Assembly: GCA_030595455.1 (NCBI GenBank)
Contig: JAUVDF010000002.1
Span: 1 to 16,940 of the forward strand
Length of the DNA: 16,940 nt
Source of the DNA: Fidelibacterota bacterium
GTDB taxonomy: Bacteria > Fidelibacterota > UBA8477 > JABMPR01
Direction: 5' to 3'
Position 1 is the first letter of the stretch; each line of letters opens with the position of its first letter. Positions 1 to 7,821 of this stretch are shown one piece after another. A model generated the notes under the pieces. It was not told where the DNA came from, searched no databases, and worked only from the letters and a program-made list of their open reading frames with translations. Both the position numbers and the translations under genes were made by a program.

Positions 1-761
1 GAACAGCTATTCCCAAAAATAGTAATGGCACGTAAAGTAGCTTCATTTTGATCGTGAAACCATAAGCCGCCAGCACCACCAGAGGATGCGGTATTATTAT
101 AAACTAGTATGTGATCCAGCAGGGGAGTGCTGGTCTGGAAACCCGCTCCACCACCGCTACCACCAATTGCCTGATTGTCGGCAATGGTCACATTCTTTAG
201 AGTAGGTGAGGCAAAGTATGAATAAAAACCACCGCCATGGTAGGACCGATTATTACTAACAATCACATTCTCAAGGACTGCCTTTGAACCAGTTGCAACA
301 CCAATTCCTCCTCCACTGGAATTCGTGCCCCCCAATGCAGTATTGCCAGTAACAATAAGATTACTTAAACTTGGACTTGAATCACGGCGAATCGTAATTC
401 CGCCTCCAAATCTGGAGTTGGGATCGACTAGGGCTACGCTTCCACTGCCACCCTGAATAGTAAATCCATCCAGTACTGCAGCGCTACTCTCACCGTTGGT
501 AAAAAAAACTACAGTAGTGTTACCAGATGATCCATCAATGATAGTTGAATCTGGTCCTTCGACTGAGGTCACCACCACATCTTTGCCTCCGTAGTCCAGA
601 TTCTCCATATAAGTACCGCTAGCAACCAGCACTGTATCTCCAACACTGGCTGAATCAATACCCGCTTGAATAGTAGTTACATCTGCCGGCACAATTATAA
701 CTGTTGCTGAAGCAACACCAAGGCTAACTAACAGAATCGTTGTCGTAATGATTGATTTCAT
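1..761 (-). CDS. Secreted right-handed beta-helix repeat protein (3' end beyond window)
   Basis: The gene reads leftward from ATG 761-759 and stays open to the edge, giving 253 N-terminal residues without a stop. Residues 1-20 form a Sec signal peptide (MKSIITTTILLVSLGVASA). The mature protein opens with VPADVTTIQAGIDSASVGDT and GTYMENLDYGGKDVVV, the classic start of a parallel beta-helix (pectin-lyase-like, DUF1565-type) domain, followed by irregular repeats such as LDGFTIQGG, LSNLIVTGNTA, LENVIVSNN, LKNVTIADN and LDHILVYNN. Glycine-rich turns separate the strands. A strong AGGAGG (767-772) fixes the start. Proteins of this type are exported surface or extracellular proteins and often carry a C-terminal sorting domain, which would lie off the window. 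The substrate is unknown; no polysaccharide-lyase catalytic site can be assigned from this fragment. The family fold is confident, the function is not. Confidence 0.88.
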   Translation of the reverse strand, partial: MKSIITTTILLVSLGVASATVIIVPADVTTIQAGIDSASVGDTVLVASGTYMENLDYGGKDVVVTSVEGPDSTIIDGSSGNTTVVFFTNGESSAAVLDGFTIQGGSGSVALVDPNSRFGGGITIRRDSSPSLSNLIVTGNTALGGTNSSGGGIGVATGSKAVLENVIVSNNRSYHGGGFYSYFASPTLKNVTIADNQAIGGSGGGAGFQTSTPLLDHILVYNNTASSGGAGGLWFHDQNEATLRAITIFGNSC

Positions 762-834
762 CTTCCCCTCCTAGTTTTTGTTTAAGCTTGGGATAAACAT
801 AGAATAGAAAGTGGGGTAGAGCATCGTTACAAAA

Positions 835-862
835 TCTATACAAGGGTGAAAATAGGGGTCAA
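835..862 (-). promoter_or_regulatory. Putative sigma70-type promoter of the beta-helix gene
   Basis: On the minus strand TTGACC (857-862) is separated by 16 nt from TATAGA (835-840). Transcription would start near 828, leaving a leader of about 65 nt that contains the AGGAGG ribosome binding site. The hexamers match the consensus well, but this rests on inspection only. Confidence 0.4.
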
Positions 863-923
863 AATACCTTTACTTTATCTTTACAATGTAGAAAAATGGG
901 AAATGAAGATGGTGGCTATGTGA

Positions 924-1078
924 AACCGTTGAAACGGTTGTCCACCATTTTAGTAGGTTATAATCACCAGACTGAAGTCTGGTGTTATCGATATTAATAA
1001 TGGCAAATTCTCAATAGCACCCGGTTTCAACCGGGTGTTTGTTGTGACAATAAAACACACCCAACCGTTTTAACGGTT
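924..1078. repeat. Mirror-symmetric array of four short hairpins (REPIN/BIME-like)
   Basis: Four perfect inverted repeats lie in the gap between two minus-strand genes: A at 924-939 (AACCGT/ACGGTT, loop TGAA), B at 965-984 (CACCAGACTGAAGTCTGGTG), B' at 1018-1037 (CACCCGGTTTCAACCGGGTG) and A' at 1063-1078 (AACCGT/ACGGTT). Read on the minus strand, the loops of B' and A' become TGAA and TAAA, so A'-B' is an inverted copy of A-B. The A-B and B'-A' spacers are both exactly 25 nt, and 33 nt separate the two halves. Stems of B and B' differ in sequence but both pair perfectly. A' begins 8 nt after the stop codon of the upstream regulator gene and could help end its transcript, although no U-tract follows it directly. 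Confidence 0.75.
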
Positions 1079-1085
1079 TTCTGAA

Positions 1086-4000
1086 TTAGTACTGCGACAG
1101 AAAAGTGGAGAGATTTTCATCGCTGGCTAGATCTAACTTCTTCCGGATCCGGTGTCGGTAAATATCCACTGATGCAGGCTGCACATTCATCACATTGGCG
1201 ATGTCCTTCGAAATCATTTTTAATCTGAGAAGCGCACAAACCTTAAGTTCGCTCTCAGAAAGTGTGGGATAGGCCTGCCTTAAATCAGAATAGAAACCTG
1301 TATGAACTTCTGTGAACCACAATTCAAAATCTTCCCAGCCCTGTTTTACTGATCGACGATCTTTGAGAAAGCGAAGTAGCTTTTTTAGACGCGGTTTAGA
1401 ATTTTCTCCATTCCCATTACAAACCACTTCCAATTGCTCTTGAAGGTTATCCATGATTTGCTGTTTATCGTTTAAATGCAGGGTTTGGGTTAATAACTCA
1501 CGCTTAAGGTGATCCATCTGTTGCTGGGTCTTTTCAGATTCGATTTGCTGTCGTTCTTCAATTTCCATTTTTAACTCGCTAGTGCGTTCTCTGACAACGA
1601 CCTCTAGCTTGATTCGCTGATCTCTTAATTTTGCAGTTCGTAAGTGAATATATAGTAAAATGAAGCCAAGTAGACTACTCACTAGAACAAGTTTGAACCA
1701 CCAGGTCTCCCAGAAGGGGGGAGAAATAATTACTGATATTGATGTTCCTTCTTTGTTCCAGACTCCATCGTTATTGGTACCCCGAACCTGGAAGACGTAT
1801 TCTCCCGCAGGTAAATTCATGTATTGAGCAATATTTTCGGTCCCGGAATAGATCCAATCCTCATCATATCCTTCAAGTCGATAGGCATATTGATTTTTAT
1901 AGCTGGCTGAATAGCCCAAAGCTGCAAATTTAAAGCGGATAACTTTATCCTGATAATCCAACTGAATTTCATCAGTGTAAGTTATGGATTCAGAAAGCAG
2001 TGTCCGATTTCCCGGCAATTCTCCAATTGGAACATCTTCATAATTAACAGAGAGACCAGTGATCACAACAGGTGGAATATGTGTGTTGTTTTGTATGCTA
2101 TCCGGGTGGAAAACAGTATACCCAGTGGTACCTCCAAAATACATGGTGCCGTCACTTGCTTCCAAACATGAGCTGTAATAAAAATCTGGTTGAACACCAT
2201 CGCTCCTAGTGTAACTACGCACAAGACCAGTATCTGGATGTGCTTTTAGAATCCCCTGGTTCGTGCTTAACCATAGAAAATCCTGAGCATCTTGAAGAAT
2301 TCCATACACAGCCAAAGATGTCAATTCAGGTGAAAGCTTAAGCTGTGTAACCTGCTTGCGGCTAGAATCTAGCTGATTAAGCCCGCCACCTCTTGTTCCT
2401 ACCCATAGAGTATTCTCTTCATCTTCATAAATAGAGAGAACATTATTAGCACCTAGGGCGGTTTCGCCTGGACTCGTGGCATTGAAATGTGTAAATATTT
2501 CAGTGCTAGGATCAAATTGATCTAATCCCTGTGTCTCAGTACCAATCCAGATAAAGCCCTGACTATCTTCTAATAGAGCATATGTCAAATTACTGCTGAT
2601 GCTATTTGGATCTTTGGGATTATGTTTGAAATGTGTAAAAGTTGAATCCTGGCTGTTGAATCGATCTAATCCCTGAGTCTCTGTACCAATCCAAATAGTG
2701 CCATCTCGAGTTTCTAGAAGTGCTCGGGTTGTTTTATCTCCAAAACTTTGCAAGTTGTAGTCATCATTTTTATAATGAGCAAAGTCACCTGTGCTATAAT
2801 CTAGATTAAACAATCCAGACGCGAAAGCGCCTAGCCAAACCGTTTGATCCTGAGCGGGGAGAACTTTAGCGATGTAATTTCGACTCCAGCCTTCTTTGAG
2901 ATCATTCGATACAAAATGCGAAAAGACGCCGGTTTTCGGACTTAATACACTGGTACCACCACCTAAGGTCCCGAACCAAATATGACCTCGTTGATCCTCT
3001 GCGATGGAAAAGATTTCGTTAGCTAGTATACTATTTGATGAATTGCCTTCGCTGGCAACGTGTTTAAATCGAATCAATCCAGGATCAAATTTGCTGACAC
3101 CTCCTGATTCAGTTCCGATCCAAACAATACCCTGCGGGTCAATATAACTAGCATAGACCATATCGTCTTGGAGTGCTTCTGAATCATTTGGATTTGCATT
3201 GAATACCTGGAAGGATTCTGCATCTGGATCATAACAGGTTACTGAAGCTGCGCTGCCAATCCAGAGTTTTCCTGTAGCATCCAGAGACATGGTCATAACA
3301 CCGGCAATTACACCCCGGGACTTGGATCTTGTCCCTGGCAAAGCCTTCATCTCATGAGTAATGGGATCAACTCGAATGACAGTATGACCAAATCGTCCGA
3401 CCCATAGTAGATTACGTGATATATCTGGAACTATGCAGGTCACTTGGACAGATGACCGTACTTGACCCGGGATAACTATTTCTGCCTGGAGAGTATTCAA
3501 TGAGAGCTTAGTGAGTGAACCATCTTCTGCTCCTACCCACAGGGTACCTTCTGGCATCTCAGATATTGAGCTAATTCTACTATTAGCTATGGATTCTGCG
3601 TTGTCTGGATCATGCTTAAATGTACGAAATTTGTCTGTCGTGTCATTGTATGTACATAAGCCGTTTTCTGTCCCGATCCACATTGTCCCACGGGAGTCTG
3701 TAAATAGAGCTGTGACATAATTATTAGCGAGTGAGTGTGGGGCATTATCAATGTGTCTGTAGCTGACAAACGTCTCTGTTTTTTTATTAAAAACCGCCAA
3801 ACCTCCACCCCTGATTCCAACCCATAGGTTTCCTTCTTGATCTTCGGAAATAGCGGTTATTACATGTCCTGGAATACTTGTTGTATCTGATAGGTCATGT
3901 CTAAATACTTTGAAATCCTTCCCATCGTATCGATTTAATCCAAATCGGGTTCCGAACCACATGAACCCATCACTACCCTGCAGAATGGAGTAAACTGAAT

Positions 4001-4130
4001 TTTGGGAAAGCCCATCCTCACTGGTGATATGTTCAAACTTAACTGGTAAATCTGAGCCGATAAGAGGCAGGGCAAGAACGAGACTAATAAATTTTGATAA
4101 GCACAAAATTACTGCAGCAATTGAACGCAT
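1086..4130 (-). CDS. Membrane-anchored propeller/triple-tyrosine sensor with LuxR-type DNA-binding domain
   Basis: This 1014-residue protein looks like a one-component, envelope-spanning transcription regulator. An N-terminal signal peptide or anchor (residues 1-21) precedes about fourteen two-component-regulator propeller repeats of the form DGxxWxGTxxGGLxxFD (residues about 30-700), enough for two seven-bladed propellers. A Y_Y_Y domain follows (about 737-803, with YRLEGYDEDW), then a transmembrane helix (about 811-830), a long coiled coil (about 834-902) and a C-terminal helix-turn-helix (about 959-1001, SESELKVCALLRLKMISKDIANVM). This order is known from Bacteroidota regulators that sense extracellular ligands. 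There is no histidine kinase, ATPase or receiver domain, so signalling presumably passes straight through the membrane to the DNA-binding end. A weak GGGGAAAG precedes the ATG. The gene is divergent from secA and the ligand is unknown. The beta-helix gene downstream is a possible but unproven target. Confidence 0.9.
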   Translation of the reverse strand: MRSIAAVILCLSKFISLVLALPLIGSDLPVKFEHITSEDGLSQNSVYSILQGSDGFMWFGTRFGLNRYDGKDFKVFRHDLSDTTSIPGHVITAISEDQEGNLWVGIRGGGLAVFNKKTETFVSYRHIDNAPHSLANNYVTALFTDSRGTMWIGTENGLCTYNDTTDKFRTFKHDPDNAESIANSRISSISEMPEGTLWVGAEDGSLTKLSLNTLQAEIVIPGQVRSSVQVTCIVPDISRNLLWVGRFGHTVIRVDPITHEMKALPGTRSKSRGVIAGVMTMSLDATGKLWIGSAASVTCYDPDAESFQVFNANPNDSEALQDDMVYASYIDPQGIVWIGTESGGVSKFDPGLIRFKHVASEGNSSNSILANEIFSIAEDQRGHIWFGTLGGGTSVLSPKTGVFSHFVSNDLKEGWSRNYIAKVLPAQDQTVWLGAFASGLFNLDYSTGDFAHYKNDDYNLQSFGDKTTRALLETRDGTIWIGTETQGLDRFNSQDSTFTHFKHNPKDPNSISSNLTYALLEDSQGFIWIGTETQGLDQFDPSTEIFTHFNATSPGETALGANNVLSIYEDEENTLWVGTRGGGLNQLDSSRKQVTQLKLSPELTSLAVYGILQDAQDFLWLSTNQGILKAHPDTGLVRSYTRSDGVQPDFYYSSCLEASDGTMYFGGTTGYTVFHPDSIQNNTHIPPVVITGLSVNYEDVPIGELPGNRTLLSESITYTDEIQLDYQDKVIRFKFAALGYSASYKNQYAYRLEGYDEDWIYSGTENIAQYMNLPAGEYVFQVRGTNNDGVWNKEGTSISVIISPPFWETWWFKLVLVSSLLGFILLYIHLRTAKLRDQRIKLEVVVRERTSELKMEIEERQQIESEKTQQQMDHLKRELLTQTLHLNDKQQIMDNLQEQLEVVCNGNGENSKPRLKKLLRFLKDRRSVKQGWEDFELWFTEVHTGFYSDLRQAYPTLSESELKVCALLRLKMISKDIANVMNVQPASVDIYRHRIRKKLDLASDENLSTFLSQY

Positions 4131-4162
4131 ACTCTTTCCCCGGTGATAATTGCTTTATTTGA

Positions 4163-4175
4163 TAGCTTTAAGCTA
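4163..4175. promoter_or_regulatory. Small palindrome in the divergent regulator/secA gap
   Basis: TAGCTT-T-AAGCTA is a perfect 6-bp inverted repeat around a central T, about 33 nt upstream of the regulator's start codon. Its position would suit an operator, for example for autoregulation by the LuxR-type protein. Palindromes this short arise by chance in AT-rich DNA, so confidence is low. Confidence 0.2.
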
Positions 4176-4263
4176 ATTCATAACCATAAATGAACAACTA
4201 AATTCAAGTCGGAAGAAAAACATCAAAACCAATTAAAGCACTTCTAATGCAACAGTTAGAAAT

Positions 4264-4269
4264 TATTTT
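4264..4269 (+). promoter_or_regulatory. -10-like element of secA (leaderless arrangement)
   Basis: TATTTT ends 6 nt before the secA ATG, so transcription would be expected to begin at or next to the A of the start codon. No Shine-Dalgarno sequence is visible upstream of the ATG. No convincing -35 box is seen. The kinase and metF genes show the same spacing, which raises confidence a little. Confidence 0.4.
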
Positions 4270-4275
4270 AGCAGC

Positions 4276-7200
4276 ATGATTAGTAAATTTATTACCAAAA
4301 TATTTGGAACCAGCTCAGATCGCGAAACCAAACAGCTTCTGCCCGTGGTTCAACAGATCAATGAAAAATATGAAACCCTCTTAGAAGCCACTCAAGAAAC
4401 TCTGATTGCCAAAACTGAGGCCTGGAAATCAAGAATCAGTGGTGAAACGACTGAGCTTCAAGAGCAGCTTGAGAATGATAGTAAAAACCATAAAGAAATC
4501 AGTGAAGCAGTTTACAACCTGGAGCAGGAAATTCTAGCTGAAATCATGCCGGAAGCTTTTGCTGTAGTGAAGAAGGGTGCTGCCCTGCTCATGGGCCAGC
4601 CTATCAAGGTTACTGGTCAGGAGATGACCTGGGACATGATTCCTTATGATGTCCAACTGATGGGTGCTGTCGTTCTACATCAGGGTAAGATCTCTGAAAT
4701 GAAGACAGGTGAGGGGAAGACCCTGGTTGCCACCATGCCCATTTATCTCAATGCTCTGGTTGGGAAGGGTGTTCATATTATTACGGTCAATACATATCTG
4801 GCTGAACGTGACTCCCAATGGATGGGTGCCCTACTCAAATATGTGGGACTCAGTGTTGGTGTGATTCTTAATGAAATGGATCCCCAGACACGCCAGGGAA
4901 TGTATAATTGTGATGTGACCTACGGGATCAATAGTGAGTTTGGCTTCGACTACCTCCGTGACAACATGTCAATCAGTAAACAGGACCAGGTTCAACGGGG
5001 ACATTACTATTCTATCGTTGATGAGGTTGATAGTGTCCTCATTGATGAGGCGCGTACTCCATTAATTATTTCCGGTACTGTGGATTCTCCCATTGCCCAG
5101 CGGTATACCGATCTACGTCCGCTGGTCGATAGTCTCATGCGCAGACAGACTCAATTAGTAAATACTATTTTAAGTGATGCGGAAAAATACCTTGAAGATC
5201 CGAAAACTGAATATGAAGCAGGGGAATTGATTCTTAAAGCTCATCGGGGTAGCCCCAAGCATCGTCGCCTGCAGAAATTGTATCAGGAACAGGGGATTCA
5301 GAAGCTTAAACAGCGGGTCGAGAATGACTACATGCGTGATAAACGGATGCATGAGATGGATGAAGACCTATTCTTTGTTATTGAAGAGAAACAGAACAGC
5401 GTCGATCTCACTGACAATGGACGTGAGGCATTATCCCCTAATGATCCTGAACGCTTTGTCATCCCTGATCTACCAACCTTACTGACTGAGTTGGACCTCA
5501 ATGAAGAGCTCTCAGTTCAAGATAAGAATGAAGAGAAGGAAAAACTTTATTCCCTCCACGGTGAGAGATCAGACACGATTCATAATCTTAGCCAGCTCCT
5601 GAAAGCCTATTCTTTATTTGAAAAAGATGTAGACTACGTTGTCCAGGAAGGCAAAGTGATGATCGTCGATGAGTTTACCGGACGAATCATGCATGGTCGC
5701 CGTTATAGTGATGGTTTACATCAAGCTCTGGAAGCCAAAGAGAAAGTCCAGATCGAAAAAGAATCACAGACTCTGGCTACGATTACTCTACAGAACTATT
5801 TTCGACTATACAAAAAATTAGCGGGTATGACCGGTACTGCTGTGACTGAGGCTGAGGAATTTTTCTCTATTTACAAATTGAATGTGGTTGAGGTTCCAAC
5901 TCATCAACCCATAGTCAGAGCCGATGAGAATGATCAGATCTACAAAACCCGGCGAGAGAAATTCAACGCAGTCATTGAAGAGATTATTGCATCTCACAAG
6001 AGCGGACAGCCCGTTCTGGTTGGAACCATTACGGTTGAAATTTCTGAGACGCTTTCTCGTATGCTCAAACGACTCAAGATTCCTCACAATGTGCTCAATG
6101 CGAAGCAGCATGGTCGTGAAGCTGAAATTGTAGCTCGAGCCGGACAGGCTCATGCTGTAACTATTGCGACTAACATGGCCGGTCGTGGAACTGATATTAA
6201 ACTGGGTCCGGGTGTCACAGATTTGGGCGGTTTGAAGATTCTGGGTACAGAACGCCACGAATCTCGTCGAATTGATCTTCAGTTACGTGGTCGTTCTGGG
6301 CGTCAGGGTGATCCAGGAGCCTCCCGTTTTTATCTGAGTTTGGAAGATGATTTAATGCGTCTCTTCAGTTCCGATCGGGTTGCTGGCATCATGGATCGAC
6401 TTGGATTGCAAGAGGGCGAAGTCATTGCTGCTGGAATGGTTACCAAAGCTGTTGAACGTGCCCAGGTTAAGGTTGAGGCACGTAACTTTAGTATCAGAAA
6501 GCATTTGCTGGAATATGACAATGTGATGAACCAGCAACGAGAAGTCATTTATGATCGTCGCCAGTCTGCTCTAGATGGTGTTGATTTAAAGGAAGAATTC
6601 CAGGAAGTTATCGAGAATTATGTCGATAGCGTGGTTGAGAAGTATACCAATATGGAAAACGATATTGAACTTTGGGATTGGAGTGGGTTACAGGCTGATC
6701 TTAGTTCAGCCGGGATGATTCAACTTCCAGATGTTCCTGCTGCTGACCTTGATCCGGAAAAACTCAGGGATCTAATTCAAAAAATGCTGGGGGATTCATA
6801 CGACGAAAAAGCTGAAATAACTGGTAGTCCGGAGAATTTCAAACGTCTCCAGCAATTTGTTTATCTCAGGGTTGTTGATGAGAAGTGGCGTGAACATCTC
6901 TATGAGATGGATCAGATGAAAGAAGGTATTAACCTCAGGGCGGTTGGTCAGAAGGATCCATTAATTGAGTATAAGCGTGAAGGGTACCAACTTTTTGTTA
7001 AAATGCTGGATCTGGTTGATCGAGAAGTTCTGAAGCTCTTTTTCCATGCCCGAATTGTAGATGAACGTGAAAATAAAATGCGTAAAGCTCGCAACCTTTC
7101 TTCTCAACATGCAGAAAGCTCCAATATGGGCTTCCTGAACACCCTGCCCCAAACTGACAATAAGGCCGGACCTGGTCCTGAGCAGGGTGGACCACCACCT

Positions 7201-7299
7201 CAGAAACAGCAACCCATATCGGTTGATGCCAAAGTTGGACGCAATGACCCATGTCCATGTGGAAGTGGCTTAAAGTATAAAAAGTGTCACGGCAAATAG
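4276..7299 (+). CDS. secA: Protein translocase ATPase subunit SecA
   Basis: SecA is the motor ATPase that drives preproteins through the SecYEG channel. All landmarks are present: Walker A TGEGKT (residues 144-149), the DEAD-like VDEVD (248-252) followed by IDEARTPLIISG, the DEFTGRIMHGRRYSDG region (from 465), the second ATPase-domain motif MAGRGTD (634-640), helical wing and scaffold sequences, and a C-terminal zinc-binding CPCGSG...KCH (cysteines 993, 995, 1004 with H1005) that contacts SecB or ribosomes in characterised SecAs. At 1007 residues it is about 100 longer than the E. coli protein. The excess lies mainly in the preprotein cross-linking domain (about 268-366), a trait of FCB-group SecA. 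It is transcribed alone, with a terminator 28 nt after the stop. No ribosome binding site precedes the ATG, but the protein begins in register with the family. Confidence 0.98.
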   Translation: MISKFITKIFGTSSDRETKQLLPVVQQINEKYETLLEATQETLIAKTEAWKSRISGETTELQEQLENDSKNHKEISEAVYNLEQEILAEIMPEAFAVVKKGAALLMGQPIKVTGQEMTWDMIPYDVQLMGAVVLHQGKISEMKTGEGKTLVATMPIYLNALVGKGVHIITVNTYLAERDSQWMGALLKYVGLSVGVILNEMDPQTRQGMYNCDVTYGINSEFGFDYLRDNMSISKQDQVQRGHYYSIVDEVDSVLIDEARTPLIISGTVDSPIAQRYTDLRPLVDSLMRRQTQLVNTILSDAEKYLEDPKTEYEAGELILKAHRGSPKHRRLQKLYQEQGIQKLKQRVENDYMRDKRMHEMDEDLFFVIEEKQNSVDLTDNGREALSPNDPERFVIPDLPTLLTELDLNEELSVQDKNEEKEKLYSLHGERSDTIHNLSQLLKAYSLFEKDVDYVVQEGKVMIVDEFTGRIMHGRRYSDGLHQALEAKEKVQIEKESQTLATITLQNYFRLYKKLAGMTGTAVTEAEEFFSIYKLNVVEVPTHQPIVRADENDQIYKTRREKFNAVIEEIIASHKSGQPVLVGTITVEISETLSRMLKRLKIPHNVLNAKQHGREAEIVARAGQAHAVTIATNMAGRGTDIKLGPGVTDLGGLKILGTERHESRRIDLQLRGRSGRQGDPGASRFYLSLEDDLMRLFSSDRVAGIMDRLGLQEGEVIAAGMVTKAVERAQVKVEARNFSIRKHLLEYDNVMNQQREVIYDRRQSALDGVDLKEEFQEVIENYVDSVVEKYTNMENDIELWDWSGLQADLSSAGMIQLPDVPAADLDPEKLRDLIQKMLGDSYDEKAEITGSPENFKRLQQFVYLRVVDEKWREHLYEMDQMKEGINLRAVGQKDPLIEYKREGYQLFVKMLDLVDREVLKLFFHARIVDERENKMRKARNLSSQHAESSNMGFLNTLPQTDNKAGPGPEQGGPPPQKQQPISVDAKVGRNDPCPCGSGLKYKKCHGK

Positions 7300-7326
7300 A
7301 TTTTAGTCGATAAAAATATTTTCCTT

Positions 7327-7355
7327 AAAAGCCCGGTTGAATTACTGGGCTTTTT
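7327..7355 (+). terminator. Rho-independent terminator of secA
   Basis: AAAAGCCCGG pairs with CTGGGCTTTT (one G-U pair) around the loop TTGAATTA, and the stem ends in a run of T. It begins 28 nt after the secA stop codon. Confidence 0.9.
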
Positions 7356-7382
7356 GTTGCTTCGGCTTGATCACGATATATC
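7354..7382 (+). promoter_or_regulatory. Possible promoter of tRNA-Leu
   Basis: TTGTTG (7354-7359) and TATATC (7377-7382) are 17 nt apart, which would start transcription about 10 nt before the tRNA. The -35 box overlaps the T-run of the secA terminator. The match to consensus is only partial. Confidence 0.3.
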
Positions 7383-7399
7383 TTCAGACGCTTTTTTAA

Positions 7400-7482
7400 G
7401 CCGCGGTGGCGGAATTGGTAGACGCGCTAGATTTAGGATCTAGTAAGCCCAGCTTGTGGAGGTTCGACCCCTCTCCGCGGTA
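7400..7482 (+). tRNA. tRNA-Leu, anticodon UAG
   Basis: The 83-nt sequence folds as a class II tRNA. The acceptor stem is GCCGCGG with CCGCGGT (last pair G-U), with discriminator A73 at 7482. The D arm contains GGCGGAATTGGTAGACG. The anticodon stem CTAGA/TCTAG encloses TTTAGGA, with anticodon TAG at 7434-7436, which reads CUA and probably other CUN codons. A long variable region precedes a T arm with TTCGACC. The terminal CCA is not encoded (the next bases are CAA), so it must be added by the CCA-adding enzyme. Confidence 0.97.
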
Positions 7483-7483
7483 C

Positions 7484-7514
7484 AAAGCAAACGAGAGATC
7501 GTTTGCTTTTTTTT
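7484..7514 (+). terminator. Rho-independent terminator of tRNA-Leu
   Basis: AAAGCAAACGA pairs perfectly with TCGTTTGCTTT over 11 bp around the tetraloop GAGA, and eight T residues follow. It lies immediately after the tRNA. Confidence 0.93.
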
Positions 7515-7566
7515 ATCCTGAAAGATTCTATAAGTGAGGTAAAGCCTTTCCCAGACTCACAAAACT

Positions 7567-7602
7567 ATATCAATATCAGATAGTGATATATGATATTGAT
7601 AT
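7567..7602. repeat. 12-bp perfect inverted repeat in the gap before the envelope operon
   Basis: ATATCAATATCA (7567-7578) is exactly repeated in reverse complement as TGATATTGATAT (7591-7602) across a 12-nt spacer. It has no T-run of a terminator. It sits about 220 bp upstream of the envelope operon, so it could be a regulator-binding site. The rest of the gap 7515-7821 is AT-rich and shows no credible gene. Confidence 0.45.
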
Positions 7603-7708
7603 GATATTCACACTGGCTAGGAAGTAGTTTATGTGCAACAGCATGTTAACTCTATAATATATAATAAGATAGAGGATTGATAGCGTAGGTGGCATAAAAT
7701 TGGTTCTT

Positions 7709-7737
7709 TTGAAGTGCGTGATTAAAGCAATAATAAT
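7709..7737 (+). promoter_or_regulatory. Candidate promoter of the VSGD-repeat/DUF5916 operon
   Basis: TTGAAG (7709-7714) and AATAAT (7732-7737) are separated by 17 nt and would give a leader of about 78 nt. A second possible -10, TATAAT at 7653-7658, lacks a good -35. Which one is used cannot be decided by eye. Confidence 0.3.
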
Positions 7738-7821
7738 GAAAACCGCTCGCCGAATTATGAGACCGACTATCGAAAGCTCTGATTCAAATGGCATATATGA
7801 GCGTAAATCATGGAGAGAATT

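Noticed and set aside
924..1078. A CRISPR array or an ordinary terminator cluster
   Set aside because: Repeats are inverted, short and of two kinds, without direct-repeat/spacer structure; there are no U-tracts right after the stems.
5818..6258. A 146-codon open frame on the minus strand inside secA
   Set aside because: It lies entirely antisense to conserved SecA sequence and shows no recognisable domain; secA explains the codon bias of this stretch.
7576..7794. A 72-codon minus-strand open frame in the gap before the envelope operon
   Set aside because: Its composition is that of random AT-rich DNA, it has no credible ribosome binding site, and its end falls inside the 12-bp inverted repeat.
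7810..7821. Start of the VSGD-repeat protein at ATG 7810
   Set aside because: Using this ATG would place the GGAGAG ribosome binding site inside the coding region and put MERI before the signal peptide; ATG 7822 fits better.
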